Source: Zeus faber (lineage: Eukaryota; Chordata; Actinopteri; Zeiformes; Zeidae). From it: 64,000 nt of DNA. The translations under genes and the position numbers were made by a program. Below are positions 1 through 11,029 of this stretch, piece by piece. The notes beneath the pieces were generated by a model. That model was not told the origin of the DNA and made no database searches. It was given only the letters and a program-made list of their open reading frames with translations. The stretch spans positions 1,965,565 to 2,029,564 of the forward strand of contig OY482853.1 in the NCBI GenBank assembly GCA_960531495.1. The letters are read 5' to 3'. Position 1 is the first letter of the stretch. The number at the start of each line of letters is the position of its first letter.

Positions 1-460
1 AATTAATTTCATTTAATTGAAATAATTACAGTGGAAATGTTTTTCCAGTGATGTGCTGAAAACAGGATTCTTACAGGATAAAGAAGATTGATTTGATTCT
101 TAAGGTTTATAAAACCTTACACCATCTCAATGAATAATGCATGAATAAAAACAGTAAAGTAACATTTAACCAAGAAGCATTCATTTGGGGGTGTGAGGAC
201 AATCCAGGCCTCAACACAACAAAAAAATAATCACATTAGCTGTGGAGAATTTATTAATTAATATTTGTCTTGAGCCATTTTAGGATTAATTTCGGCTGTA
301 AGACCATAACACCTGAAAACACTAGGACTGGTGATAATGATGTAGAAGTAGTGCACCTCATCACCGAGGAACAGAAAAGCTTCTGCACTGGGCAAAATGA
401 CAGTAAATGTAAGGCCAAAAGAGACGCTCATTCAAAAAGAAAAGGCTGAGGTGATGATCA
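1..460. other. AT-rich intergenic sequence, no gene seen
   Basis: No coding potential. Positions about 189-300 resemble 18715-18780 (both carry gtgagg.caatccaggcct followed by a taat.acatta stretch). This is probably an upstream part of the same degenerate LINE-like repeat that continues to the right. Confidence 0.4.
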
Positions 461-469
461 ATGATTGGA

Positions 470-880
470 AGTGCTGCATTTTGATACAGTTGATCGTTCC
501 CTGCTCTTACACAGACTGCTAAGTATTGGCTGTGACCCTAATCCTTATAGATGGTTCCAAAACTACCTCTCTGATAGACAGCAGTAGATGAGAACAGATA
601 ATGTTCAATCTGCACTTTTATCGATAGCAAAAGGTGTGCCTCAAAGTCCTTTTCACAATTTAAATCAATTATATGGTCTGTTCTTGGCCTACCTGCACTG
701 CCCATCTGTACGCAGACAACACTATCTGATATTGTTGGGCTGGCTCAATACAATTGGCAATTGACAATCTGCAACTTCTTTTAATGTTCTTCAAGAGGCA
801 CTCATCGATCTCAAACTTGTATTAAATGCTGAAAAAAAACACACAATATATGCTATTCAGAAGAAAAAAAATTAAAAAAT
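470..880 (+). pseudogene. LINE reverse transcriptase remnant (CR1/Rex1-like)
   Basis: Conceptual translation gives recognisable RT motifs: FDTVDRSLLLHRL at about 480-520, WFQNYLSDRQ near 555-585, KGVPQSP near 630-650, a YADNT box (a variant of YADD) at about 711-726, and NAEKT-like residues near 820-840. In-frame stops and small indels interrupt it and no single ORF survives. The motif spacing fits the palm of a CR1/Rex-type LINE; clade assignment is tentative. No 5' or 3' end is visible. Confidence 0.6.
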
Positions 881-889
881 TCCAATTTA

Positions 890-2095
890 CATGAATCAAC
901 TATTACACTTCAGTATCAAACCCGCTCTCAGGATCTTATGCTCTGGACTCCATGTTGCAGAAGCTTCTCTAATGGATCGACAGATATTCCATCTGCGTGT
1001 GATCAAGCATGTGTGTAACTTGTTCTTAATCCAAGAATTAACTAATGTATGATCATTAACTTTGTGTGATATACTGATGGGTGTTCATAGAAAGTAGATC
1101 CTTTCCCAACCTTGATAGGAGTGGATTCATTTTCTCCAGGTTGACGAGATACAGTTGGAGCTTTGCATCCAGCCTTGATCACCAAACGTAGAACACTGCA
1201 GAACCTGGTTGTTTTTAGGTAACATCACAGACAACAAGGACAGGGACACCAAGAGCCCCAGCCAGCCAGATCCTGCTGCCAAGCTGAACAGACTGTCTAT
1301 TGGTCACAGAGGAATTAATGATTGGAGAAGCTGATGCAGAAGGAGCACCAACAGGTAGAGCCCAACGCCATCCAAGAGGGTCTACAGTCATGGGAGGCCA
1401 GGCCGGTTCGAACAGCCGCTGCACTGGAATAACCATCTGCCTTCACTCTGCAGGAGGCCACATGTCTTAGCCACATATCTAGAGAATGCCAACAGAAAAG
1501 CCTTTAAACAGGGATGCCAGGACACCAGGGCACATGGAGTCTTCAACTGAGGCTGTTTTCATGGTGAATGTCCAGGATGTAACTGCAAGGCGGTCAGCCT
1601 GGAGTCAGGGTCACAGGTGGCATGTTCGTTGAATAAGGAGCAATGTGAGGGAACGATGGGTTAAAGCTGTTCATGGGTTTGAGATCCCTTGTTTGTAGTA
1701 CAGTCCAAGTCAGGGGCGATCAAAGTTCGGACCAGAGGTGCTGTAATTGTAGCTGACCATCATATGGCCTCACAGCAAGGACCGTTGGTCAGGTTTGCTG
1801 CCCCCTAGAGACCCTCCCAGCTACGGCTAGACTCATCCAACAACACACCTGCATCATTGATTGTTCTATGGACCCATATTCTGGAAAGCTCCTGTGAAAC
1901 GGACTATTCTGTTTTGGTAGGGAGTCTTGTTATACAACATCAGTTTTAAATAGTCCATTCAGTAAAGAGTGGCTGTTAGTAAAGGGGGTTCCTGGCTAGC
2001 ATCTAGAGCTCTTCTGAAGTCAAAAAGTTGGTCTTCATATCCATATTCATCGTTTTACGTATTACATCGTATTACATCGTACATCGTATTACATC
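890..2095. other. intergenic sequence of unknown origin
   Basis: No ORF with recognisable similarity. Positions 2045-2100 are short tandem copies of tattacatcg. The rest looks like unrecognised old repeat sequence. Confidence 0.35.
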
Positions 2096-2097
2096 GT

Positions 2098-2180
2098 ATA
2101 TTACATTTCACTGCATATATGTATGAAAGTATGTATATGTAAGTGACGAATAAAAAAATCTTGAATCTTGAATTCTTGAA
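2098..2180 (+). repeat. L2/Maui-like LINE 3' tail
   Basis: Contains acatttcactgcatatatg, a run of tatgtatatgta, then gacgaataaa and ttgaatcttgaa repeats. The same 3' end appears at 33472-33543, about 9293-9333, 37060-37131 and, inverted, 59893-59990. The 37 kb copy terminates a LINE with an L2-like reverse transcriptase and an 11-bp target duplication, which identifies the tail. Confidence 0.6.
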
Positions 2181-2184
2181 TCTA

Positions 2185-4230
2185 TTGGGAGGAGACTTCA
2201 ACACAGTACTAGATCAAAGTTTAGACCGTTCTAAAGCCAGAAATATTCACAAGTCCTGGCGTTAGTCGGACACTATAAAACAATATCAGTGATCTTGCTC
2301 TTGGGGATTGTTGGCCATCAAATAACCCCCATTCTAGAGAATACATTGTAATATTCACCATCCCACCAAAGTTTCTCTCGAATCAACCTTTTCTTGACAA
2401 GTAACTCCGCACTGTCCAAAAACCACTAATCCTGAAATCCACCCTATTGTCATTTCCAATCAGGGGCCGATTATTTTCAACCTGATAAATGAAACAAACT
2501 GGAACCCCCCGGTAAGTGCTGGTTTAACACCTCACTTTTGACAGATAAAGAATTTATCCCTTTCTTTTCCAGAGAATGGACTTCTATCATTGAACTGAAT
2601 CACTCCCCAGAAATATCACCATCCTTACTCTGGGAAACAGCTAAGGCAGTTCTAAGAGGTAGTATTATTTCATTCTCCACTCACAAGAAAAAGAAAGGAC
2701 AAGAATGCCAAAATAAACACGAACAGCAACTAAAGGAGTTGCACTCCGAATAGCCCACTCATCCACTGAGCAAATCCGAAATGAGATCCGGACAAATCTC
2801 AACTTGATAATATCAACCATCAAAAGACACAATTCCTTATGCAACAAACAAGAGCAAATTATTTTGAATTCAATGACAAACCAGGTAAATTTCTTGCCAA
2901 TCAATTGAAACTCGACAGAGAAAAAACACTTATTACAGCCATCAAAGAGCCACAGGGTAGGGTAACATACACCCCCCCAAGACATCAATAACATATTTAG
3001 AGACTTTTATAATAACCGATATCACTCGGATAATGAATCTAATATATAAAACATTCACTCATTCCTTGATGATATTGACCTCCCTAAACTTTCGATGGAG
3101 CAGGCTACCACCTTAGAGCAACCACTTACTCGAGAAGAACTCAGGAAAGCTCTCTTCTTTATGCCCAACAATATATCACCTGGATCAGATGGCTACCCAG
3201 CTGAATTCTATAAACACTTCTGGCCACTTATACCCCCATTATTCATCAGAATGGTTAAGGAGGTCAACCTCCACCATGCCTCCGCACATGAATACTGCTC
3301 TCATTTTGGTTTTGCTCAAACCCAATCAGGACCCAACCCTCACCTCAAGTTATAGACCCATAAGCCTAGTTAATTGCGACTTTAAGATTATGAGTAAAAC
3401 ACTAACCAACAGAATTGAAAAAGTAATTCCATTTATAATTCACCTGGACCAAACAGGCTTTGTCAAAGGCAGACACTCATCCAGCAATATGCGCCGTTTA
3501 TTCAGTCTGATCAGCATATCTCAAAGGAGCAACTTAAATACTATTATTGCCTCTTTAGATGCCAAAAAAGCATTTCATAGAGTTAATTGGATATATCTCT
3601 TTTCAATCCTCAACAAATTTGTCTTTGGAGAGTCACTCATTCAATGGATCAGAATCCTCTACAACTCTCAATCTGCTTCTGTCGTCACCAATGGTTACAC
3701 TTCACAGCGTTTCACTCTACAATGCGGCAAGAGACAAGGATGTCCGCTCTCCCCTTTACTCTTCGCCATCTTTATTGAACCCCTCGCGGCGGGCCAATGT
3801 TAAAAGTTATATCGTAGACTTACAAACAGGAAACTCTGTTCACAAAATCAGTTGGTATGCAGACAATATCTTGTACATACGAGTTCCAACATCATCCCTA
3901 CCGGAGGTGTTCAAGCTTATATCTAAATTCTCAGCTATCTCAGACTTTTCAATAAATTGGACTAACACCACCGTCTTACCACTCAGTGGGGGGGGACTGC
4001 AACGCTGGTACCCAGAAACTTCCCTTAACCATGAAAATGGGCAACATTAGATCCCTTGGTATTGATATCTCCACCAATCTGTCAGATTTATTTACCCTTA
4101 ACTTAACTCCATTGCTTAAATCCATTGAAGACCTCATTCGATGGAACGAACTACCCATCTCACAAATTGGTAAGAGTAAAACAGGTAAGAGAAATTACAA
4201 TTTTGAAAATAAAATTCAAAATATAAATGT
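2185..4230 (+). pseudogene. Tx1/L1-type LINE ORF2, 5' part (endonuclease and RT), broken
   Basis: Degenerate ORF2 of a fish L1/Tx1-clade LINE. An endonuclease motif GGDFNTVLDQ lies near 2190-2220. The RT begins around 3095 and includes SYRPISLVNCDFKIMSKTL, DQTGFVKGR, LDAKKAFHRV, QGCPLSPLLF and a WYADN box (normally YADD) near 3855-3870. The longest open piece runs 3189-3803 (204 codons), then a frameshift near 3780-3800 continues in another frame. Reading is lost near 4230. The element resumes after about 9800, so the Gypsy and hAT-like DNA between are later insertions. The copy is dead. Confidence 0.85.
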
Positions 4231-4265
4231 GGCGGACAAAGGGGCAGAGTCACTGGCTGCGGACC

Positions 4266-4617
4266 TGTCAGGGTTCGCCCGGGTCCTACCAGCATCAGCC
4301 ACTAGATGCCGCCAGTACTGCCTTTTCAAGGTTGCTCTGCTTCACCTATTTCTGTTCCTGATTACCCTGCCTCATTAGATGATATGTTTCACCTGTGTCT
4401 CGTTTGGTCGTCCCTATTTAGACCCTGTCGTTTGTGTCCTCGGGCGCTCAGTCTTGAGTTTGTCTAACCTCATGACAACGCTCTTGTTCCAAGCTCCCGA
4501 GACTTCTTAGTTGTTTTTGCCCAGTTTTTGTACTTGTTTTGAGTAAACCTCTATTTTTGCCACCTCGCCTCTGCCTTGTTCTCTGCACCTGGGTTCACTC
4601 AGCATACCCCCGTAACA
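4266..4617 (+). repeat. 5' LTR of the Gypsy element
   Basis: 352 bp, TG...CA ends, with a TATTTAG box-like core near 4413. It pairs with the 3' LTR at 8559-8909. Confidence 0.93.
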
Positions 4618-4636
4618 GCAAGACTGAGCCAACAAC

Positions 4637-5623
4637 ATGGACCCAGCAGAGAGTCGTCCTCCAGAGGTGGAAAGCCTGCGGGTGGCCTTGACGCACCAGG
4701 GGACTGCGATTGGCCGACACGAGCGGGTTCTCCAACAGGTCCTGGACAACCTGCAGTCGCTCGCCCAGGCCGTCCAGCAGAGCCAGGCACAGGCTCCGCC
4801 TATGGCCCCTGCGCCAGCGCTGCCTCCCATGAACCCGCGTCCTCCAGATCACCGCGAACCACGACTGCCGGCGCCAGAGAGGTACGACGGTAACCCAGGA
4901 GGGTGTCGTGGTTTTTTAACGCAATGCTCCCTGGCCTTCGAGCTCCAGCCTTCACAGTTCCCCACCCAGCGCTCACAGGTGGCATACGTGGTCACGCTAC
5001 TCACCGGCAAAGCACTCTCCTGGGCCACAGCCATCTGGAATCGGCAAACCCCGGCCTGCTCCAGCTACCAGGCTTTTGCCGAGGAGATGCGCCGAGTGTT
5101 TGACCACTCAGTCAGTGGAAGGGGGGCGTCCACACGGCTACTCCGGCTCCGCCAGGGGGGACAGAGCGCAGCGGACTACGCCATCGCATTCCGCACCCTC
5201 GCAGTGGCGTCTGGATGGAACAGCGAGGCACTCATCGCGACCTTCCAGGAGGGCCTCAATGAGGGGGTCAAGGACGAGCTGGCGTCCCGGGAGGCGCAGG
5301 AGGACCTGGACACGCTCATCGATGCAGCGATTCGGGTGGACAACCGCCTCAGGGAGAGACAAGGGGAACGCGTTTTCCCCGCTTCACCAATACCAGCGCG
5401 CAGAGCGGCTCTGGGGACGAGGCCTCCCGAGCATCTCCTGGCTATCCCGAGCTCGCCTCCAGCATCAAGGGAGGAGCCGATGCAAGTAGGCAGCACACGG
5501 CTCTCTCGGTCCGAACGTGACCGGCGGTTGAGAGAGCGCTGCTGCTTGTACTGTGGGATCCCGGGGCATTTCCGTTCTTCCTGCCCTGAGCTCTCGGGAA
5601 AAGCCAACTCTCGTCCAGGGTAG
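4637..5623 (+). CDS. gag: Gag of sushi-type Gypsy element
   Basis: 328-codon intact ORF. Residues 1-50 are a predicted helical/coiled region, the middle is a retrotransposon Gag (capsid-like) domain, and the C terminus carries a CCHC zinc knuckle ([14 protein letters not shown], near 5549-5590). It starts 20 bp after the 5' LTR, as expected for the first ORF on the genomic RNA. The ORF overlaps pol, which lies in the -1 frame; a GGGAAAA heptamer in the correct phase at 5596-5602 is the likely frameshift site. Product: structural protein that assembles the intracellular particle. Intact here although pol is broken. Confidence 0.88.
   Translation: MDPAESRPPEVESLRVALTHQGTAIGRHERVLQQVLDNLQSLAQAVQQSQAQAPPMAPAPALPPMNPRPPDHREPRLPAPERYDGNPGGCRGFLTQCSLAFELQPSQFPTQRSQVAYVVTLLTGKALSWATAIWNRQTPACSSYQAFAEEMRRVFDHSVSGRGASTRLLRLRQGGQSAADYAIAFRTLAVASGWNSEALIATFQEGLNEGVKDELASREAQEDLDTLIDAAIRVDNRLRERQGERVFPASPIPARRAALGTRPPEHLLAIPSSPPASREEPMQVGSTRLSRSERDRRLRERCCLYCGIPGHFRSSCPELSGKANSRPG
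5596..5602 (+). promoter_or_regulatory. candidate -1 ribosomal frameshift site (G GGA AAA)
   Basis: In the gag frame the codons are GGA (5597-5599) and AAA (5600-5602), preceded by G, the X XXY YYZ pattern. The -1 frame stays open from here into the protease at about 5730 with no stop. Sushi elements and PEG10 are known to use a closely related GGGAAAC heptamer at the same place. Confidence 0.75.
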
Positions 5624-8545
5624 AGAGAACTGCGACGAGGCCAACCTTCTCTCCCGAGCTCGAGGCGACCAGGGTCCTGCTGGCTGCCTCCCTCGCCTGG
5701 GGAGATCAACATCACTCCCTCCAAGCTATGGTGGATTCCGGCACTGCAGGAAGCTTCCTGGATGTAGGGCTAGCAAAGGCCCTAAAGCTCCCTCTGGCAC
5801 CTCTAGAGCATCCTCTCACGGTGACAGCCCTGGATGGAAGACCACTGGGGTCCGGTAGCGTGTGCCATCTCACCGCCCCCCTTTGGCTGTCACTGGAGGG
5901 AAAACATTCAGAGGTAATCCAGCTCCACCTCATCCACTCTCCTGAGTTTCCACTGGTCCTGGGCTACCCATGGCTAGCCTGTCACAACCCACATCTGGAC
6001 TGGGCCTCCGGGCGTCTCACCGAATGGGGTCCTGCCTGCCACACCGCCTGTCTTCATTCTAGTCCGTCTTCTCACCCTCTCGAGTCTCCAGTCCGTGTCC
6101 AAGCTCGGGCCCCTTCCCAAGCCCCTGCCCACTCCGGAGTTCCTGTCCGTGTCCTGGCTCCAGTCCGTATTCAAGGTCCAATCCATCCCGAGTTTTCACG
6201 AGTGCCCCACGAGTATGCCGATCTGAGGGAGGTCTTCAGCAAGAGACGGGCCACCACACTTCCTCCCCATCGGTCCTATGACTGCGCCATCGACCTTCTG
6301 CCTGGCACCTGCCCTCCTCGAGGACGTCTCTCCCGGGGGGCGCTCACCTCAGGTTTCATCCGCCCTTCTACCTCCCCAGCGGGCGCAAGGTTTTTCTTCG
6401 TGGGTAAGACGGATGGCGGCCTGCGTCCCTGCATTGATTACCGTGGTCTGAACAAGATCACGGTCAAGAATCGCTACCCCCTTCCTCTCATGTCCACATC
6501 TTTCGAGCAACTGCAAGGCGCCACCATCTTCACCAAACTCGATCTTCGAAACGCATACAATCTCATCCGCGTCCGCGAGGGGGATGAGTGGAAGACCGCC
6601 TTCAACACACCTACCGGCCATTATGAATACCTGGTCATGCCTTTTGGATTGGCCAATGCTCCCGCTGTCTTCCAGGCCTTTGTAAACGACGTCCTCCGTG
6701 AGTTTCTCAACCGCTCCGTCCGTCTACATCGATGACATCCTCATCTTCTCCAGGACCCTTCCCGAACACATACAGCATGTGAGACAGGTCCTTCACCGCC
6801 TGCTCGCCAATGGCCTCTATGTGAAGCTGGAGAAGAGTGAGTTCCACGCCACCACCGTTCAGTTCCTGGGGTTTGTCATCACCGAGGGTCACGTCCAGAT
6901 GGATCCTGCCAAGACCGAGGCCGTCCGGGACTGGCCACCACCCACCTCGGTCAAACAGGTGCAGCGCTTCCTCGGGTTTGCCAATTTTTACAGGCGATTA
7001 ATTTGGGGTTTTAGCACTGTGGCGGCTCCCCTCACCGCCCTCACTAGGACATCCACAGCCCGCTTCGCCTGGACTGCGGAGGCTGAGGGGGCGTTCACGG
7101 CTCTCAAGACGCGGTTCACCGCTGCCCCTGTCCTGGCCACACCAGAGCCTACCCTACCCTTCGTGGTGGAGGTGGATGCTTCCGATGTGGGAGTGGGGGC
7201 CATTTTGTCCCAAAGGACTCACCACAAGAAGCTCCATTCATGTGCTTTCTTCTCCCGTCGCCTCACCCCAGCGGAACGGAACTATGACATAGGGAACCGG
7301 GAGCTACTGGCAGTCAAACTGGCGTTGGAGGAGTGGCGGCACTGGCTGGAGGGGGCCCAACACCCATTTGTCGTCTGGACCGACCACAAGAACCTGACAT
7401 ACATTCAGGATGCCAAACGCCTCAACTCCCGTCAAGCCCGATAGGCCTTGTTCTTCAATCGGTTCAACTTCATCCTGTCGTATCGTCCCGGGTCCAAGAA
7501 CCTCAAGCCCGACGCTCTCTCCAGACAGTTCGACCCTCCTGAGCTGGTTGAACTCCCCGAGCCCATTCTCCAGAGCTCCTGCATCTTGGCTCCGGTCCGC
7601 TGGGGGGGGGTCCGGCAGGCCCAAAGGAGGGAGGCGGATCCCGGCAACGGGCCCCCGGGTCACCTGTTTGTCCCGAAGGCTGTCCGATCACAAGTCCTGC
7701 AATGGGGGCATTCATCCCGCCTCACTGGCCGCCCGGGGATCTCCAGGACACTTGAGTTCCTCCGCAGGCGTTTCTGGTGGCCTGCCATGGAGCAGGACGT
7801 CCGGTCCTTCGTCGCTGCCTGCACCATCTGCACCCAGAACAAGAACCCCCGGTCACGTCCCACAACGCTCACAACACTCTGCGCTGCTCTTCCACTGGCA
7901 TGTCCCCGTTTGAGTGCCAGTTCGGGTACGTACCTCCTCTGTTTCAGGAGCAGGAGGTGGAGGTGGGAGTGCCGTCAGCCCAGCGGTTCGTCCAGCGGTG
8001 CCGACGGACCTGGCAGAGGGCTCGTCAGGCCCTGCTGAGGACATCCCGGCAGCAGCAGATCCAGGCCAACCGACGGCGCAGACCAGCGCCTATGCTCCGT
8101 CCGGGCCAGAGGGTCTGGTTGTCCACCAGGGACCTTCCATTACGGGTGGAGTCACGCAAGCTCGCGCCACGGTATGTTGGGCCCTTCAAGATCGTGTGGC
8201 GGGTCAATCCTGCCGCATACCGTCTTCTGCTCCCCAGGTCCATGAGGATAAACCCCACCTTCCACGTGTCGCGGCTCCGACCGGTGGTCACCAGCACCTT
8301 GGCGCCCACCACGAGGCCTCCTCCGGCGCCTCGCATCATCGACGGTCAGCCCGCCTACACGGTCCGCCGGCTCCTGGACTCCCGCCGGGTCCGCGGGGCC
8401 CTGCAATACCTGGTGGACTGGGAGGGTTACGGGCCGGAGGAGCGCTCCTGGGTTCCGGCCCGGGATATCCTGGACCCCTCTCTGATCCAGGATTTCCGCC
8501 GTCGCCACCCGACACTCCCTGGAGGAACGTCGGGAGCCGTTCCTA
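5603..8545 (+). pseudogene. pol: Pol of sushi-type Gypsy element, disrupted
   Basis: Protease with [10 protein letters not shown] near 5731; RT with [27 protein letters not shown] and [12 protein letters not shown], then YIDDIL near 6728; RNase H with [16 protein letters not shown] near 7168; integrase zinc region and C-terminal domain; and a chromodomain ([15 protein letters not shown], about 8407-8451). Breaks: a frameshift around 6700-6720, just before the catalytic YIDD box; a stop at 7442-7444 in the RNase H/linker; and a deletion near 7860 that joins the HHCC region ([14 protein letters not shown]) directly to sequence from the integrase C terminus in another frame, removing the DDE core. 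No transposition-competent polyprotein is encoded. Confidence 0.88.
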
Positions 8546-8558
8546 GACGGGGGGGTCC

Positions 8559-8909
8559 TGTCAGGGTTCGCCCGGGTCCTACCAGCATCAGCCACTAGAT
8601 GCCGCCAGTACTGCCTTTTCAAGGTTGCTCTGCTTCACCTATTTCTGTTCCTGATCACCCTGCCTCATTAGGTTATATGTTTCACCTGTGTCTCGTTTGG
8701 TCGTCCCTATTTAGACCCTGTCGTTTGAGTCCTCGGGCGCTCAGTCTTGAGTTTGTCTAACCTCATGACAACGCTCTTGTCCCAAGCTCCCGAGACTTCT
8801 TATTTGTTTTTGCCCAGTTTTTGTACTTGTTTTGAGTAAACCTCTATTTTTGCCACCTCGCCTCTGCCTTGTTCTCTGCACCTGGGTTCACTCAGCATAC
8901 CCCCTAACA
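8559..8909 (+). repeat. 3' LTR of the Gypsy element
   Basis: 351 bp, about seven differences from the 5' LTR. It is followed by the second copy of the ggacc target duplication. Confidence 0.93.
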
Positions 8910-8914
8910 GGACC

Positions 8915-9797
8915 ACAGAAGGACTCCGGGGCACCTTTTACTCGGCGCCCTGCCCCTGCCGGGTCTCTGCTCAGGCGTCACTTGTTGGAGTCTCTGCCAC
9001 AGGTAAGGGTTTAGGGGGTGGTTTTGGCCGTGGTGCGCCCACATGGCCAGAGTTTTATTGTTCATTTCAACATGCGGCACGCAAGCCACAATTATATATA
9101 TCACTGAGGATTATTATAATAATTGTAGATAATAATGATCCTCTTGGGCGCAGGAGGAATGGCGTTCCACTGCTGGGCTGCTTACCAGCCAGCGGCCGAT
9201 CCCCTCTGTAAGACAGAGAAACATTAAGAAAACTCCCTGCCTCCAGTCAGAGCAATCAGCTCAACACAAGTGGACAGAAACAGAAAAAACTTCAATATGT
9301 ATGTGACAAATAATCTCTTGAACTTGAACCTAAAGAGCAGCTGATTCTTAAAACATGGACGTAGCTTCCTGTCACAAACCACACAATGCAGCGTGTGAGT
9401 ATTGCCGTATTGAGCATGTTTGGCTCTACATACACATGTGAGGAGTCTTTCTTGCATCTGACAAAGAGAGAGAAACCTACGCTCACGAACTGATGAAAGC
9501 CTCAACGCAGCATAAAGCTTAACCTCACTATGTATGAAGCAGACTAGCAGATTTCATTTATTATTGGTTAGCTACAGTATAACAATATTATTAAGAAGAA
9601 AAAAGAGATATTCATTATAATAGCGCTTTTTTAAATACTCAGAGATGTGTTATAAGTTAAAAATGTAAGCCTTACTTAAAAAATGCACGCATTAAGTTGC
9701 TTTCAATTTTATTAAATATTTTATGGCTCACAAGGAAATACATTTAGAAATATTTGGCTTTTATGGCTCTCCCAGCCAAAAAGGTTCCCGACCCCTG
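8915..9797 (+). mobile_element. old insertion with hAT-like 3' terminus
   Basis: This non-LINE DNA (with about 4215-4265 on the other side of the Gypsy) separates the two halves of the LINE. It ends ggttcccgacccctg at 9783-9797, the typical end of Charlie-like hAT elements. No matching 5' terminus or 8-bp duplication was found, so the element is partial. Near 9293-9333 it includes an L2-like tail (tatgtatgtgacaaataat.tcttgaacttgaac). No transposase frame is seen. Confidence 0.45.
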
Positions 9798-9805
9798 CTC
9801 TATAG

Positions 9806-10925
9806 ACTGAATAATCAATACTTTTTATTGGAAATAGAAGAAACTGAGAATTAAACTAGCAACACTACAGAAAAACCAAGACTGTGGAGTTATCAATATC
9901 TGATCTCCCATTCCTTACTGAATCAATAAGGAAACATAATTGCTTTAAAAACCCATTAATCGCAACAATTCTGTCAGCCTGGTGGAGATTCCTCAAACTC
10001 AGTTGTCACTCTATCTCCAAATAAATTCACAGCAATCTGGCACAACCCAGATATTCTGGTTAAAATGGGGATTGTAGCTCAGGCGGTAGAACTGGTGGTC
10101 TAGTGATCTAAAGGTTGCTGGTTGGATCCCAGGCTCCTCCTGCTAGCATGCTGTAGTGTCCTTGAGCAAGACACTTAACCCCTAATTGCTCCTGATGGCT
10201 GCATCCGTCAGTGTTTGAACAATTGTAAGTCGCTTTGGATAAAAGCGTCTGATCAATGTAATGTAATGTAAAACAGACCAATAATCTTCAGGTCTTGGAA
10301 AAGACAAGGATTTACTCATCTTGAACACATTTTTGAAAACAATTTACTTATATCCGTCCCAACCTTAACCCAAAGGTATAATATCGTGGCCACAGCTTCC
10401 TTCCATTCCTTCAATTACAGCAGTCTCTAAAAGTTCAAATCAAATTGATGAACAACATCCGACAACCACCACCTTCTATTCCCACAACTATCAACCAGTG
10501 GAAGCTTATTTGCAACAACACCTTTTCTATGACCCGCAACTCCAAAATGCAACTCATCCAACATAACATTCTGGACAGAGCTCATATCACGGAACACAAA
10601 ATGTTCAAAATGGGTTTTGTGGATGAAGAAATTTGCTCTCACTGTTCCCTTGATACCAGAGATGACTACTTTCATGCCTTCTGGCTCTGCCCACCTATCC
10701 TGGCATTCTGGACCAACATCACCAAGAAGCTATCAACACTTCTGGGTCGCAGCGTTCCAGTCTCCTCCTCTGTATGTCTCCTCAGTCGACCCACCACTTA
10801 AACACCACCAACCTATTTTGATCGCCTTAAGAATTGCAAAGAAAACAATATTACTCAATTAGAAAAAGAGAGATAATCTCACCACATCCCAATGGTTACA
10901 TTTATTAATAGTTTACATCTCAATG
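9806..10925 (+). pseudogene. Tx1/L1-type LINE ORF2, C-terminal part, broken
   Basis: Continuation of the LINE at 2.2-4.2 kb: FYWK..LRIKLATLQKNQDCG near 9815-9890, FRSWKRQGFTHLEHIFENN near 10290-10345, and a C-terminal zinc-finger-like segment in an open stretch at 10445-10801 (EEICSHCS...DDYFHAFWLCPPILAFW). A SINE (10066-10270) is inserted. Several stops and frameshifts; non-functional. Confidence 0.8.
10066..10270 (+). repeat. tRNA-derived SINE
   Basis: The head has an A-box-like tagctcaggcgg and a B-box-like ggttggatccc. The body has gtccttgagcaagacactta and the tail cgctttggataaaagcgtctg. It ends in (tgtaa)n. Other copies: 19081-19280 (plus), 22495-22665 and 33207-33416 (minus), with a tail-only piece at 17843-17915. 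Pol III transcribed, LINE-mobilised family common in teleosts. Confidence 0.85.
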
Positions 10926-11029
10926 GAAGAACAATTGGCAATATCCAAAAACAATGTTGATTCATTTAATGAAGTATGGGCTACTTTTATCACTGACATA
11001 ACTCTATCATGTAAAACTTGAGTCTTCCT

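Larger units (their letters stand above)
4266..8909 (+). mobile_element. Gypsy LTR retrotransposon, sushi/chromovirus type, defective
   Basis: Two LTRs in direct orientation (4266-4617 and 8559-8909) start TGTCAGGG and end TAACA. The insertion is flanked by a perfect 5-bp target duplication, ggacc, at 4261-4265 and 8910-8914. The order gag, protease, RT, RNase H, integrase, chromodomain is that of Metaviridae chromoviruses; the gag zinc knuckle and -1 frameshift layout fit the vertebrate sushi group that gave rise to PEG10/RTL genes. The LTRs differ at about seven positions by eye (about 2 %), so insertion is fairly recent. Pol carries a frameshift, a stop and an integrase-core deletion, so the copy is not autonomous. 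It lies inside an older insertion in a Tx1/L1 LINE. Confidence 0.95.

Noticed and set aside
10066..10140. tRNA gene
   Set aside because: A and B boxes are present but no cloverleaf; the segment is the head of a SINE family with other copies in the window.
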